From UBA5859 sp041940025 (GTDB taxonomy: Bacteria > Pseudomonadota > Gammaproteobacteria > UBA5859): a stretch of 64,000 nt of DNA. This document shows, piece by piece, positions 45,418-54,838 of the stretch. The position numbers and the translations under genes are program-made. The notes under the pieces were generated by a model. It was not told the origin of the DNA. It was given only the letters and a program-made list of their open reading frames with translations, and did not search any database. Within the stretch, counting starts at the first letter, position 1. Each line of letters starts with the position of its first letter. The DNA lies in assembly GCA_041940025.1 (NCBI GenBank), contig JBGTSY010000003.1, positions 288,875 to 352,874 of the forward strand, in the 5' to 3' direction.

Positions 45418-46134
45418 ACGTTCGAGGCGAACTACTTATTATCTCAGCATGACAAATAGAGAATATTCAACAGTAGCGATTACAGATCAGGCAATGGCCC
45501 CATGACCGCTTGCACAGTGTTACAACAAAAAAGATTCCTTTGGTCTGTTTTGACGCCGGATATCACCTGAATGGTAACCGGGTATTTCAAAACAAGAACA
45601 AGATGTCGTGGCATACTTTTCTTAATGGAATATTGCGATTTTCCCGTTCCTGATAAGTGACCGGGCTTTCCCGGTCATGTTTTTAACTTCAACTATTTTA
45701 ATGACAACTCGGCACACTGCGGCATGAACAGTTAAACCCGATTTCAAGTAATCAGTGTGGTTCAGCGATGCGGCAAGTCAGCGCGTCGCCAGATGAATCA
45801 GTCACAAAAGCCATTGTTGTACCTGTTTTTCTGGGTCGATTGTTTAATCGATCCCTCACCCGTTCAACCTGCTCATTAGTCACCTTGTTTCAGTGGTTGC
45901 CAGTTAAAAAATACGGGTACACAGAATATACCTCATCTCAAATGTAGGTTGTACTAAGTGTTCAATGTGAACTGGATTTTACTCAGTGAATTTATTGCTC
46001 GAAGTTCATCTACTCTTTAAGGCATGTTTCGAGTGATCCAGAATGCAATCAATACCAAGTTGCCCCTAGATCATAGCCCGCTATGCGCTCGCTTGAGCTT
46101 GACAGGCTGCCTCTCTTTCTATAGTTTCAGCGAC
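45418..46134. other. Intergenic region with a strong terminator
   Basis: About 715 bp between the DUF547 gene and the cobalamin riboswitch. The only clear element is the terminator at 45658-45683. A small RNA or short gene could lie upstream of it, but I see no good open frame. Confidence 0.45.
45658..45683 (+). terminator. Rho-independent terminator
   Basis: TGACCGGG (45658-45665), loop CTTT, CCCGGTCA (45670-45677), then TGTTTTT. A perfect 8-bp GC-rich stem. It lies 240 bp beyond the DUF547 stop. Confidence 0.85.
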
Positions 46135-46345
46135 TCTGCTTCAGGTGTCCCAAGAGTATCCACTCAAGGGATGAAACGGGAAGCCGGTGCGTTTCTGAAT
46201 TGACCATCAAAAACAAATCCGGCGCTGCCCCCGCAACGGTGAGCGAGTTGCGGCGAATCATGCAGCCACTGCGTCACCACGTGGGAAGGCGATTCGCCCC
46301 GATCTATTCACATACCTCGCAAGCCCGGAGACCGGCATGAGACAT
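46135..46345 (+). promoter_or_regulatory. Cobalamin riboswitch
   Basis: Conserved parts appear in order: CAGGTG (46142), GGGAAGCCGGTG (46179-), GCGCTGCCCCCGCAACGGTGAGC (broken by spaces in the element: CCCCCGCAACGGT near 46229), the B12 box core GCCACTG (46265), GGGAAGG (46283) and AGCCCGGAGACCGGC (46322). It should bind adenosylcobalamin and lower expression of the downstream cobyrinate diamide synthase gene. Confidence 0.93.
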
Positions 46346-46652
46346 TAGTTGGCATTGCGGCGGGCGATGTGACGGCTAACAGGTAAGACTTTGCTACTGT
46401 TTCCGTTTGATAATTATTCTGCGCAGTGTCTGTATAGGGCACCAATTGACGTCATCCCGCTGTAAGTGAATCCGGATTATGACAAGTTGGCTAACACTGG
46501 GTGCAACAAGAATGATGCGCACAAGGAACCCGTCATGTTGAATTTATCCAACGGCACTCAGATAAGGAACGCCGCCATGCAGGTGCGGATGCTTGTCACC
46601 GTCCATGACCACCCCGTGGCTATCTTGCAAAGCGTACTCAGAAGATAAAGCA
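46346..46652 (+). other. Leader between the riboswitch and cbiA
   Basis: About 300 bp. A frame at 46466-46648 ends just before cbiA but I cannot match it to any cobalamin gene. It may be a deletion scar or expression platform. Confidence 0.35.
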
Positions 46653-47936
46653 ATGAAAGCCTGCCCCGCGCTATTTGTCTCTGCGCCAGCCTCTGGCCAG
46701 GGTAAAACCACCGTAACCGCTGCGTTGGCGCATTACCACCGTCAACATGGGCGTTGCGTACGGATCTTCAAAACTGGGCCGGATTTTCTTGATCCCATGA
46801 TTCTTGAACGCGCCTGTGGTCACCCAGTCTATCAACTCGATCTGTGGATGGGTGGCGAAGCGCATTGCCGCCAGCTGCTATATGAAGCCGCAGCACATGC
46901 CGATCTGATCCTTATCGAAGGTGTCATGGGGCTATTCGACGGCGACCGCTCTAGCGCCGATCTCGCCAGTCTATTCGACATTCCGGTACTCGCGGTGATC
47001 GACGGCAGTGCGATGGCACAAACCTTCGGTGCCATCGCGCACGGCCTTGCCAATTATCGCCCAACTCTCCCCTTTGCAGGCGTTTTCGCCAATCGTGTGG
47101 CATCTGAGAGCCATTTCCAGATGCTGGCAGAAAGCTTATCACCACGCATCCCTGCATACGGTTGGCTGGTCCGAGATCCAAACATCAGCCTGCCAGAACG
47201 ACATCTTGGATTAATACAAGCCAGCGAGTTGACCGATCTAGACACACGCATAGCACTCGCCGCGGCAACCACGCAGGTAGTAACAAGCGAGCTCCCGCCC
47301 CCGGTCACTTTTACCAGCCCAGTCACGGACAATCTAAAGCCCATGCTTGCAGGTACCTGTATCGCCGTGGCGCAAGATGCGGCATTTGCCTTTCTCTACC
47401 GCAGTAATCTTGAACTATTACAAACGCTCGGTGCTAAGTTGATTTTCTTTTCGCCACTTAACGACCACACGTTGCCACAAGCAGATGCGCTGTACCTACC
47501 CGGTGGCTATCCCGAACTGTACATGGAAAAGCTGTCTTCCAATTCAGCAATCAATCATGCAATTGTTGATTTTCATGCGGCGGGCAAGCCTATCGTTGCC
47601 GAATGTGGTGGCATGTTGTATCTATTGGAATCGCTCACAGACATGAGTGGCAAACGTGCACCCATGCTCGGACTCTTGTCGGGACATGCCGTGATACAAG
47701 AGCGACTCGCGAACATCGGGCTACATAGCATCGAACTTCCCGAAGGCGAGCTTCGTGGACACAGTTTCCATTACGCACGTATGGACAGCCCATGTGAACC
47801 GTTCACTTTTTCACAAGCCTCTCGCCACCATGGCAGGGGCGAACCCATTTACCGGCAAGGCCGCCTGACTGCATCATTTATGCACTATTATTTTGCTTCC
47901 AATCCCCACGCAAGCGCCAGGCTGTTTCTACCATGA
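46653..47936 (+). CDS. cobB/cbiA: Cobyrinate a,c-diamide synthase
   Basis: 427 residues from ATG 46653, where the conserved N-terminus begins; the open frame extends to 46593. P-loop S-G-Q-G-K-T-T-V-T, G-P-D-F-L-D-P, V-M-G-L-F-D-G and the class-I glutaminase segment A-E-C-G-G-M-L-Y-L are intact. It amidates the a and c carboxylates of cobyrinic acid. Controlled by the upstream riboswitch. No other cobalamin-ring gene is in the window. Confidence 0.93.
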   Translation: MKACPALFVSAPASGQGKTTVTAALAHYHRQHGRCVRIFKTGPDFLDPMILERACGHPVYQLDLWMGGEAHCRQLLYEAAAHADLILIEGVMGLFDGDRSSADLASLFDIPVLAVIDGSAMAQTFGAIAHGLANYRPTLPFAGVFANRVASESHFQMLAESLSPRIPAYGWLVRDPNISLPERHLGLIQASELTDLDTRIALAAATTQVVTSELPPPVTFTSPVTDNLKPMLAGTCIAVAQDAAFAFLYRSNLELLQTLGAKLIFFSPLNDHTLPQADALYLPGGYPELYMEKLSSNSAINHAIVDFHAAGKPIVAECGGMLYLLESLTDMSGKRAPMLGLLSGHAVIQERLANIGLHSIELPEGELRGHSFHYARMDSPCEPFTFSQASRHHGRGEPIYRQGRLTASFMHYYFASNPHASARLFLP

Positions 47937-47973
47937 TTCGATCCAGTACCAGCAAAGTAAGGATAACTTATAG

Positions 47974-48777
47974 ATGACAGGCCAAGGCGCACAACGCATC
48001 GTTTGCCTCACAGAAGAGACCACGGAAACCCTCTATTTACTCGGTGAAGAAGATCGCATCGTTGGTATCTCTGGCTTCACTGTTCGACCCCCGCAGGCAC
48101 GCAAAGACAAACCCAAAGTATCGGCGTTTACCAGTGCGAAAATCGATAAGATACTTGCCTTGAAACCAGACTTGGTGCTCGGCTTTTCTGATCTACAGGC
48201 AGACATTGCGGCAGAAATAATTCGAGCGGGTGTGCCAATACATGTCTTCAACCAGCGCACAGTAGCTGGCATTTTCGACATGATTCAGATGCTCGGTGGC
48301 ATGGTGGGTGCGCTGCACAAGACACAACGTCTGATCGCACAACTGCATGCCAATCTGGAGTCCATCAAAAAGACGGCTGAACATTTGCCGGCTCGACCAC
48401 GCATCTATTTTGAAGAATGGAATGATCCCCTGATCTCTGCAATCGGTTGGGTATCTGAATTGATTTCCGTCGCAGGTGGGGTCGATTGTTTTCAGGAGTT
48501 AGCCGCATCGCCAGCGGCGAACGGTCGTATCATTGCCGATCCTAACGAAGTCATCCACCGAGCACCGGATATGATTATCGGATCCTGGTGTGGTAAACGC
48601 TTCAATGCTCAACTGGTGCGTGAACGATCAGGCTGGGATTCAATTCCTGCCGTGCGCTCTGATCACCTATATGAAATTAAATCCTGTGATATTTTGCAAC
48701 CGGGGCCCGCTGCGCTTACGGATGGCGTGCGGCAATTGCATCAACTGGTGACACAGTGGGCATCACAAAATACATGA
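47974..48777 (+). CDS. Cobalamin-type ABC substrate-binding protein without signal peptide
   Basis: 267 residues with the BtuF/FepB class III binding-protein fold: R-I-V-C-L-T-E-E-T-T-E-T-L start, a long connecting helix, then G-G-V-D-C-F-Q-E and P-D-M-I-I-G-S-W-C-G. There is no signal peptide and no permease or ATPase gene beside it, so it is probably cytoplasmic. It follows cbiA after 37 bp and is likely in the same B12-controlled transcript. A cobalamin- or precursor-binding role is inference. Confidence 0.8.
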   Translation: MTGQGAQRIVCLTEETTETLYLLGEEDRIVGISGFTVRPPQARKDKPKVSAFTSAKIDKILALKPDLVLGFSDLQADIAAEIIRAGVPIHVFNQRTVAGIFDMIQMLGGMVGALHKTQRLIAQLHANLESIKKTAEHLPARPRIYFEEWNDPLISAIGWVSELISVAGGVDCFQELAASPAANGRIIADPNEVIHRAPDMIIGSWCGKRFNAQLVRERSGWDSIPAVRSDHLYEIKSCDILQPGPAALTDGVRQLHQLVTQWASQNT

Positions 48778-49508
48778 TCCTTGCGCTGTCGGCATTCGCC
48801 GCAGAAGCGTCGGTAAACTATTGAAAGTGACGGCGGTCCTCGATAGTGAAAATTTTCTGATCGTGATCTGCTGCTATTTTGGTCTATGATTTTTTGTCGT
48901 TAGCCAGCATGTTGTGCATGTTTTCCGCTAACACATCGAATATGCAGACATCTTCCAATGAATTCGTCTCGGCGGCGCACAGTGGAGATCGGCGAGCAGA
49001 TGAGTGTCATCGAGGGTGATGCAATCGTCTCTCACTTCAGTGATAGTAAGTGCGGTGGTCCGCCCCTCTTCTACCGAACTCTGGCGTGTGATGCCAACAG
49101 TGGGCTGTTGATCTTCGGCAGCTCACTTTTTAGACGAAAATGATGAGTTGTTCGTTGCGCGTGCCATACGCCTCACGCACGTGTCGGTGGCACGCAATCG
49201 GGCCGTGCGGCTTATCCGCTCAGCGTGACAAAACACCGACTCCAAGGTGTCATTAGATAGCACATCTATCGTTGTTACCTCGATTAAACACCTGCAAGGA
49301 TGTCACAGATCTGAGAAATAGTTTGACTTTACTCGGTCAGGCCGATACTGTGTGTACAGCTTGAAAGTAAGTCTATTTTTATTGTCTCCATTTCGTCGCA
49401 GTTCTTAGTCATTCTTCGTCCTGTAGTTTATAAATCTCACTTTATATTTCCAGCTTATTCGCGCCTCACGAAGGCATTCTTACACTTTTTATATACAGGA
49501 TATTTATC
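48778..49508 (+). other. Intergenic region and csp leader
   Basis: About 730 bp. The last 190 bp hold the cold-shock gene's probable promoter and long 5' leader. The rest shows no convincing gene. Confidence 0.4.
49323..49351 (+). promoter_or_regulatory. Candidate promoter of the cold-shock gene
   Basis: TTGACT (49323-49328), 17-bp spacer, TACTGT (49346-49351), giving a leader of about 150 nt, as for cspA-type genes. TGTGTACAGC just after it resembles a cold box. By eye only. Confidence 0.4.
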
Positions 49509-49718
49509 ATGTCTAATGCAACTACTGGCACCGTAAAATGGTTCAACGAATCTAAAGGTTTTGGGTTTATTGAGCAAAAGTCCGGCCCAGACGTATTTGC
49601 ACACTATAGTGCGATTGTTAGCTCCGGTTTCAAAACATTAGCTGAAGGCCAGATGGTCGAGTTCAACGTAACTCAAGGTCAAAAAGGCCCTCAAGCTGAG
49701 AATATCGTAGTTATCTAA
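49509..49718 (+). CDS. Cold-shock protein, CspA family
   Basis: 69 residues, single cold-shock domain. RNA-binding motifs K-G-F-G-F-I-E (RNP1, 16-22) and V-F-A-H-Y (RNP2, about 30-34) are present. It binds single-stranded nucleic acid, acting as an RNA chaperone. It has a long leader and its own terminator, so it is monocistronic. Confidence 0.96.
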   Translation: MSNATTGTVKWFNESKGFGFIEQKSGPDVFAHYSAIVSSGFKTLAEGQMVEFNVTQGQKGPQAENIVVI

Positions 49719-49735
49719 TAGCTCGTTAATTCTGC

Positions 49736-49767
49736 AAAAGGCAAGCTGTCACGGCTTGCCTTTTTTG
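49736..49767 (+). terminator. Rho-independent terminator of csp gene
   Basis: GGCAAGC (49740-49746), 7-base loop, GCTTGCC (49754-49760) and TTTTTT, 22 bp after the stop. Confidence 0.9.
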
Positions 49768-50232
49768 TGCTTCAAATATAGTAAATCGTTCAGATAAACA
49801 CGCATAACTGACCAGGCATAAACGCACGCAAGATGCGCGGATCAGCGACAAGGCGATAGCAACCCGTCTCACCTTCAGATCCCGTTCGACGCCTAACCGA
49901 GGTGCCTACAATCTCCCCGGCTATTCATCGTTTTTTTCTTCATTATCTTCTGTGATATCTCACGTCAACTTAGAGAGCAAGATGGCGAACACCCATATAG
50001 CCCGCAGCCAAAACTGAGCGCTACGGGATCGTGAGTTCATGATAAAAATTTTGGATACGAAATAAAATTGGCAGATAGTACACAGCCATAAATATTGGTC
50101 ATCACCGTTGTTAATGTGAAATGGCTTTCATATTGCGCTAGTTTCCAGTGAATGCGTGACTCTGCTGGTATTTGTATAATTACTTCGTGCACTTTATAAT
50201 TATCAGGTTCTAGCTGTCAGTCGAAACTAACA
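49768..50232. other. Intergenic region upstream of the second EctR-like gene
   Basis: About 465 bp without a gene. It contains ATAGTACAC at 50075-50083, identical to half of the ectA operator (39888-39896), about 150 bp before the start. Confidence 0.45.
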
Positions 50233-50835
50233 ATGGAATTCAATACGGAGATCAACGATCAGATCCTGATCGCATTGCGCCGCATCGTACGCGCCATCGA
50301 TCAACACTCCAGGCGTCTGGCACAGGAATTCGGCCTTACCGGACCACAGGTTGTGCTACTGCGGGAACTGGTTCAAAAGAGAGAAATGCATGTAGCGAAG
50401 TTGGCTGAAAGTATAAGCCTTAGCCATGCCACGGTGACGGATATCCTTAACCGGCTGGAGAAACGCAACTTCATCGCTCGAACGCGCTCACTAACAGACC
50501 GACGCCGCATCATGGTAACGGCTACCGAACAGGCCAAGGCGCTCATCAAGCAATCACCACCACTGCTGCAGGAACAATTTTCAAATCAGTTGGCAAGCCT
50601 CCAGGATTGGGAACTCGCCCAGACCCTGTCTGTTTTGCAGCGTGTTGCCCTGATGATGGATGCGAGGCAGGTGGATGCTTCACCATTACTCGCCACCGGA
50701 TCGGTAACTGCCGAGCCCGAAATAGTAGAGATCGTAACCCGAACAGGTAACACACACTCAACTGACTCCAAAAACAATGAGATGGGCGCTGTCGGCCTTG
50801 TACAGGATAATAGCGATACACCAAGCGCTGCGTAA
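50233..50835 (+). CDS. MarR-family regulator, EctR paralogue
   Basis: 200 residues, clearly related along its full length to the EctR at 40.4 kb: both have A-M/L-R-R-x-x-R-A-x-D-x-H-S, S-L-S-x-A-T-V-T-x-I-L-x-R-L-E-K-R and L-Q-R-V-A-x-M-M-D-A-x-x-x-D-A-S-P. It precedes a second ectD-like gene and an ectoine-type importer, so it probably controls them. No strong ribosome-binding site is visible. Confidence 0.88.
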   Translation: MEFNTEINDQILIALRRIVRAIDQHSRRLAQEFGLTGPQVVLLRELVQKREMHVAKLAESISLSHATVTDILNRLEKRNFIARTRSLTDRRRIMVTATEQAKALIKQSPPLLQEQFSNQLASLQDWELAQTLSVLQRVALMMDARQVDASPLLATGSVTAEPEIVEIVTRTGNTHSTDSKNNEMGAVGLVQDNSDTPSAA

Positions 50836-51146
50836 ACGCATAGACGTGTAAACCTCTATCAATGCAGCAGGAAGTGATGTCAAGATCGAAACCCTAGAAG
50901 CGAAGACGAAACGTTTATCTGGCAGTTGCGGCGCGATTCGGGCAGGCTGGATCTTAACTCCAGGTGCTGTTTTCCGTTTTTGTGCTAGCCCTTCTAGAGG
51001 CATGGTGTGCGTCCTCAAGCCGGCACTGAGGTGCACCTACGAAAAGGTCCTATCCGCTGCTGATCGAACCGAAGCGCAATAATCTAGAATATCAACGCAC
51101 TGTGCGAACCCGAATATTGAGACCAATTACATATAAGGGATATCAA
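50836..51146. other. Intergenic region, no gene seen
   Basis: About 310 bp between the EctR paralogue and the short EctD paralogue. No EctR-box-like palindrome was found here. Confidence 0.4.
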
Positions 51147-51752
51147 ATGAGCAAAGCTGAACAACTTGACGAGCAGATGGATGAGACTGAAGACCTTTAT
51201 CCAACCTGCGACCAAGAAGAACGCATTTTCAAAGGTGCCCTGACTGGCAAGTCCTTCCCCTGGCATTCGGATTTCGAAGCCTGGTATGCCGAAGATGGTT
51301 TGCCCCCATGCCGTGTACTCAGCGCCTGGATCATGCTCACCGAGAATCATGAGTTCAACGGTCCCTTATATCTCAACCTGGGGTCACATCAGTATTTTGT
51401 GTGCTGCGCCGACACCACTCCAGGGAATCGCCATAAAATTTCGTTGCATAAACAAGCATACGACGCAACCAGCATCAATGTTCTTCAGGAACTCGCATTT
51501 CAGCATAGTTTGGCGGCGACCCATGGTACTCTCGGTACATTGATCTTACACGAGGGCAATACTCTGCACGGATCGCCCGATAATATCTCTTCGGCCGCTC
51601 GCACCAATCTGTTCTTCGTCTACAACAACAGCGTACATCACACCCCGGCAGAGGAACCGTCCGCCGCCGCCAGGTGTCGCCCTGAGTTGCTGAGCGCTCG
51701 GGACTTCACGCCTCTGCAAGCCGTTAATAGTGAGTTTGCCAGATGGCACTAA
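51147..51752 (+). CDS. Short EctD-like Fe(II)/2-oxoglutarate dioxygenase
   Basis: 201 residues from ATG 51147 (AAGGGA upstream). Residues 34-200 align with EctD from about residue 154 to the end: F-P-W-H-S-D-F-E-A-W-Y-A-E-D-G keeps His40 and Asp42, L-H-G-S keeps His141, and A-R-T-N keeps Arg152. The first 150 EctD residues, which contribute substrate contacts, are missing and replaced by about 30 acidic residues. Changes: T to A in S-D-F-E-A-W and I-P-G-S-H to N-L-G-S-H. It overlaps the importer's first gene by 10 bp. Either a degraded EctD or a minimal variant. Confidence 0.75.
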   Translation: MSKAEQLDEQMDETEDLYPTCDQEERIFKGALTGKSFPWHSDFEAWYAEDGLPPCRVLSAWIMLTENHEFNGPLYLNLGSHQYFVCCADTTPGNRHKISLHKQAYDATSINVLQELAFQHSLAATHGTLGTLILHEGNTLHGSPDNISSAARTNLFFVYNNSVHHTPAEEPSAAARCRPELLSARDFTPLQAVNSEFARWH

Positions 51753-52642
51753 TATCCAGCGCCCAACCGCTTTTGAAATTTCTCGGCGCCACTGTGGTGC
51801 TCTTGTGTCTGTTAGCCACTACAGGATGCGAGCGTGATCAGCGGCCAGACGAAACAACGCTTGAGCGGATCCAACGGGAAGGTGTCGTGCGCATTGGCTA
51901 TGCTAATGAGGCCCCGTATGCCTACGTCGATCAGAAGACCGGTCGCTTGACTGGTGAGGCGCCAGAGATCGCCCGCGTGGTGTTGAAGCAGATTGGGGTT
52001 GAGCGAGTTGAAGGCGTTTTGACCGAGTTTGGCTCCTTGATACCAGGGCTGAAAGCCAAACGCTTCGACATCATCGCCGCCGGCATGTACATCTTGCCGA
52101 AACGTTGTCGCGAGATTGCCTTTAGCAATCCGACTTACAAGATCGGCGAGGCCATCCTCGTGAAGTCGGGTAATCCACTTAAGCTACACAGTTATGAAGA
52201 CATCGCAGCTCATCCCAGCGCCCGTATTGGCGTAGTAGCTGGCACTGTAGAACTCGCTTACGCACGCGCGACCGCTATCCCGAATGAACGCATTGCAGTA
52301 CTACCCGATGCGCCCAGCGCGGTGGCGGCAGTTGAGGCCGATCGAATTGATGCCTATGCCGGTACCGCCCTCACTATCCAAGATATGCTGAAGAAGCTGG
52401 GTGAAGGTAGTGTGGAACGGGCAACTCCGTTTAAAGATCCTGTCATTGAAGGCAAAATGGTAATCGGTTACGGTGCCTTCGGTCTCCGCAAGGAAGACAA
52501 AGCATTGCTGGAAGCTGTCAATAAGCAACTGGAAGCATTCATCGGATCGGCACAACACCGCACGCTAGTGAGGCCATTCGGATTTGCTGAAACGGAACTC
52601 CCGGGGAAGGTGACAGCCGAGTCGTTGTGTCAGCCTCGATAA
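51743..52642 (+). CDS. ehuB: Ectoine/hydroxyectoine ABC importer, substrate-binding lipoprotein
   Basis: 299 residues. Lipoprotein signal L-L-A-T-T-G-C (Cys about 29). Type-2 periplasmic binding fold. Segments G-V-V-R-I-G-Y-A-N-E-A-P-Y, S-L-I-P-G-L-K-A-x-R-F-D and I-L-P-K-R-C closely follow Sinorhizobium EhuB. A lipidated binding protein in a Gram-negative is somewhat unusual for this family. First of four transporter genes. Confidence 0.88.
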   Translation: MALISSAQPLLKFLGATVVLLCLLATTGCERDQRPDETTLERIQREGVVRIGYANEAPYAYVDQKTGRLTGEAPEIARVVLKQIGVERVEGVLTEFGSLIPGLKAKRFDIIAAGMYILPKRCREIAFSNPTYKIGEAILVKSGNPLKLHSYEDIAAHPSARIGVVAGTVELAYARATAIPNERIAVLPDAPSAVAAVEADRIDAYAGTALTIQDMLKKLGEGSVERATPFKDPVIEGKMVIGYGAFGLRKEDKALLEAVNKQLEAFIGSAQHRTLVRPFGFAETELPGKVTAESLCQPR

Positions 52643-52703
52643 CGATTGGGGTCACTAAGAACCTGCTTTATGGGTGAATGGGTTGTCTGTCGCTCGATAA
52701 GGA

Positions 52704-53375
52704 ATGATAAGAATGCCACAACCTTTTGACCTGCTTCCCGTTTTATTACAGGGACTGTGGATCACGCTGCTTATCACCGTTGGCGGCGCAATGGTGGCTG
52801 CCGTAGCCGCCATCACCGCTGGTCTTGCTCGGTTGTCATCACGCGCCTGGGTGAGCGTTCCGGCGCTGGCTTACATTGATTTGTTCCGCGGCACCTCCGC
52901 ATTAGTGCAACTGTTTTGGGCTTACTTCGCTTTGCCTTTGCTGGGCATAGAATTGAGTGCCATGACCGTGGGTATTACCGTGTTGGGACTCAACATCGGT
53001 GCCTATGGCGCAGAAGTGGTGCGCGGTGCCATTCAGGCCGTGCCGTCTGAACAACAGGAGGCAGCCATTGCTCTGAATTTCACCGAACGTCAAGCCATGT
53101 GGCGCATTACTCTGCCCCAGGCACTGGTCGCCATGTTGCCGCCTTTCGGTAATCTATTGATTGAACTGTTAAAAAGCACCTCGTTGGTGTCCCTCATCAC
53201 ACTCAGTGATCTGACCTTTCAGGGTCAGCTACTACGAACCGCAACCTTGCGATCTGCTGAAGTTTTCACCTTAATCCTTATCTTGTACTTCCTTATGGCA
53301 CTGTGTATCACCTACGCTATGCGTTGGTTGGAACGACGAGTGTCGGTAGGCCGTGACTATGGGAGGCTGTCCTGA
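52704..53375 (+). CDS. ehuC: Ectoine-type ABC importer permease EhuC
   Basis: 223 residues (M4 at 52713 is an alternative start), polar amino acid permease with about five helices and the E-A-A-I-A-L-N-F-T coupling loop. It shares the TGATG overlap with the next permease gene. Confidence 0.87.
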   Translation: MIRMPQPFDLLPVLLQGLWITLLITVGGAMVAAVAAITAGLARLSSRAWVSVPALAYIDLFRGTSALVQLFWAYFALPLLGIELSAMTVGITVLGLNIGAYGAEVVRGAIQAVPSEQQEAAIALNFTERQAMWRITLPQALVAMLPPFGNLLIELLKSTSLVSLITLSDLTFQGQLLRTATLRSAEVFTLILILYFLMALCITYAMRWLERRVSVGRDYGRLS

Positions 53376-54025
53376 TGTGGGATTGGCAGTTTGCCCTTCA
53401 GATCCTACCCGATCTGCTACGCGCTTTTGTGGTCACCATTCAGGCGACTGGCTTGGGTATGTCGTTGGCCTTGGCTCTGGGCCTGGTGTGGGCCATCATG
53501 CGCCGCGCCCACCATCGCATCATTTCCGTACCGACTTTTTGGGTGGTGGAGTTCATCCGCAGTACTCCACTATTAGTGCAGATCTATTTTCTGTTCTTTG
53601 TCCTGCCCGATGCCGGTATACGAATGTCACCTTTAACTACCGGCGTGCTGGCGCTGGGGTTACACTATAGTGCTTACACTGCTGAAGTATATCGGGCCGG
53701 CATTGAAGGAGTCCCCAAGGGACAATGGGAGGCAGCGCTCGCTCTGAATATCAACCCGTGGTACAAATGGCGTGCAGTGATCCTACCCCAGGCCATCCCA
53801 CCGGTGATTCCGGCGTTGGGCAACTATCTGGTAGCGATGTTTAAAGATACTCCGTTGCTGGCGGCGATCACCGTCCTGGAGCTGCTGCAAACAGCCAAGC
53901 TCATCGGCGCCGAAACGTTCCGTTACCTGGAACCGCTGACCCTGGTCGGTCTTCTATTCCTGCTGATCAGTCTGCTCTCGTCGCGGTTCATACGCAAACT
54001 GGAGGCGCGCTTTGGTGGCCACTGA
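53375..54025 (+). CDS. ehuD: Ectoine-type ABC importer permease EhuD
   Basis: 216 residues, paired inner-membrane permease; coupling loop E-A-A-L-A-L-N-I-N near residue 127. Start overlaps the previous stop, and its end overlaps the ATPase gene. Confidence 0.87.
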   Translation: MWDWQFALQILPDLLRAFVVTIQATGLGMSLALALGLVWAIMRRAHHRIISVPTFWVVEFIRSTPLLVQIYFLFFVLPDAGIRMSPLTTGVLALGLHYSAYTAEVYRAGIEGVPKGQWEAALALNINPWYKWRAVILPQAIPPVIPALGNYLVAMFKDTPLLAAITVLELLQTAKLIGAETFRYLEPLTLVGLLFLLISLLSSRFIRKLEARFGGH

Positions 54026-54800
54026 TAGCAAACAACCCATCATACGACTGCGCAGAGCAAGTAAGTCATTCGGCGAGCTGCGGGTGCTGCGAGAAATGGA
54101 TCTGGATATTCTTCCGGGGCAAAAAGTGGCACTGATCGGGCCAAGCGGTTCCGGTAAGTCCACCATTTTGCGCATTCTCATGACCTTGGAGAAGATCGAT
54201 TCCGGTAGAGTGGAGATTGCCGGCGAATCCGTCTGGACCAGGATACGCAACGGCAAGGAGATCCCTGCCGACCGCCGCCACCTGCGCAAGGTGCGTAGCC
54301 ATGTGGGCATGGTGTTTCAACATTTCAACCTGTTTCCGCATATGACCGTGCTGCGCAATGTCACCGAGGCACCGGTTCACGTCCTGGGACTCTCGCGCAA
54401 TGAGGCAGCACAACGGGCCATGGAGTTACTGGAACTGGTGGGCCTGACGGACAAGGTTGACGCCTATCCCGCTCAGCTTTCCGGTGGTCAGAAGCAACGC
54501 GTGGCCATCGCCCGCGCCTTGGCTATGCGACCAAAAATCATGCTGTTCGACGAAGTGACCTCCGCCCTGGATCCAGAGCTGGTGGGTGAGGTGTTAAACG
54601 TGCTCAGAATGCTTGCGCAGGAAAGACAGATGACCATGCTCATCGTCACTCACGAGATTGGTTTTGCACAGGATATCGCCGATCGCGTGGTGTTCATGGA
54701 AGCCGGACAGATCGTGGAAGACGATGCGCCCGAGGTGATCTTTTCCCAGCCGAAGCACAAGCGGACAAGAGAGTTTCTGCAAGCGGTGTTACGCGATTGA
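54015..54800 (+). CDS. ehuA: Ectoine-type ABC importer ATPase EhuA
   Basis: 261 residues from GTG 54015, with GGAGG at 54001-54005; TTG 54012 is also open. Walker A G-P-S-G-S-G-K-S-T, signature L-S-G-G-Q-K-Q-R, Walker B L-F-D-E-V-T-S-A-L. Energises import through the two permeases. Confidence 0.9.
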   Translation: MATDSKQPIIRLRRASKSFGELRVLREMDLDILPGQKVALIGPSGSGKSTILRILMTLEKIDSGRVEIAGESVWTRIRNGKEIPADRRHLRKVRSHVGMVFQHFNLFPHMTVLRNVTEAPVHVLGLSRNEAAQRAMELLELVGLTDKVDAYPAQLSGGQKQRVAIARALAMRPKIMLFDEVTSALDPELVGEVLNVLRMLAQERQMTMLIVTHEIGFAQDIADRVVFMEAGQIVEDDAPEVIFSQPKHKRTREFLQAVLRD

Positions 54801-54838
54801 AATAAGTTTTGAATTCACAGAAAGATATCGGAGAAAAT

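Noticed and set aside
46466..46648. Sixty-codon frame just upstream of cbiA as a leader peptide or cobO fragment
   Set aside because: No similarity to cobO/btuR and no clear start site.
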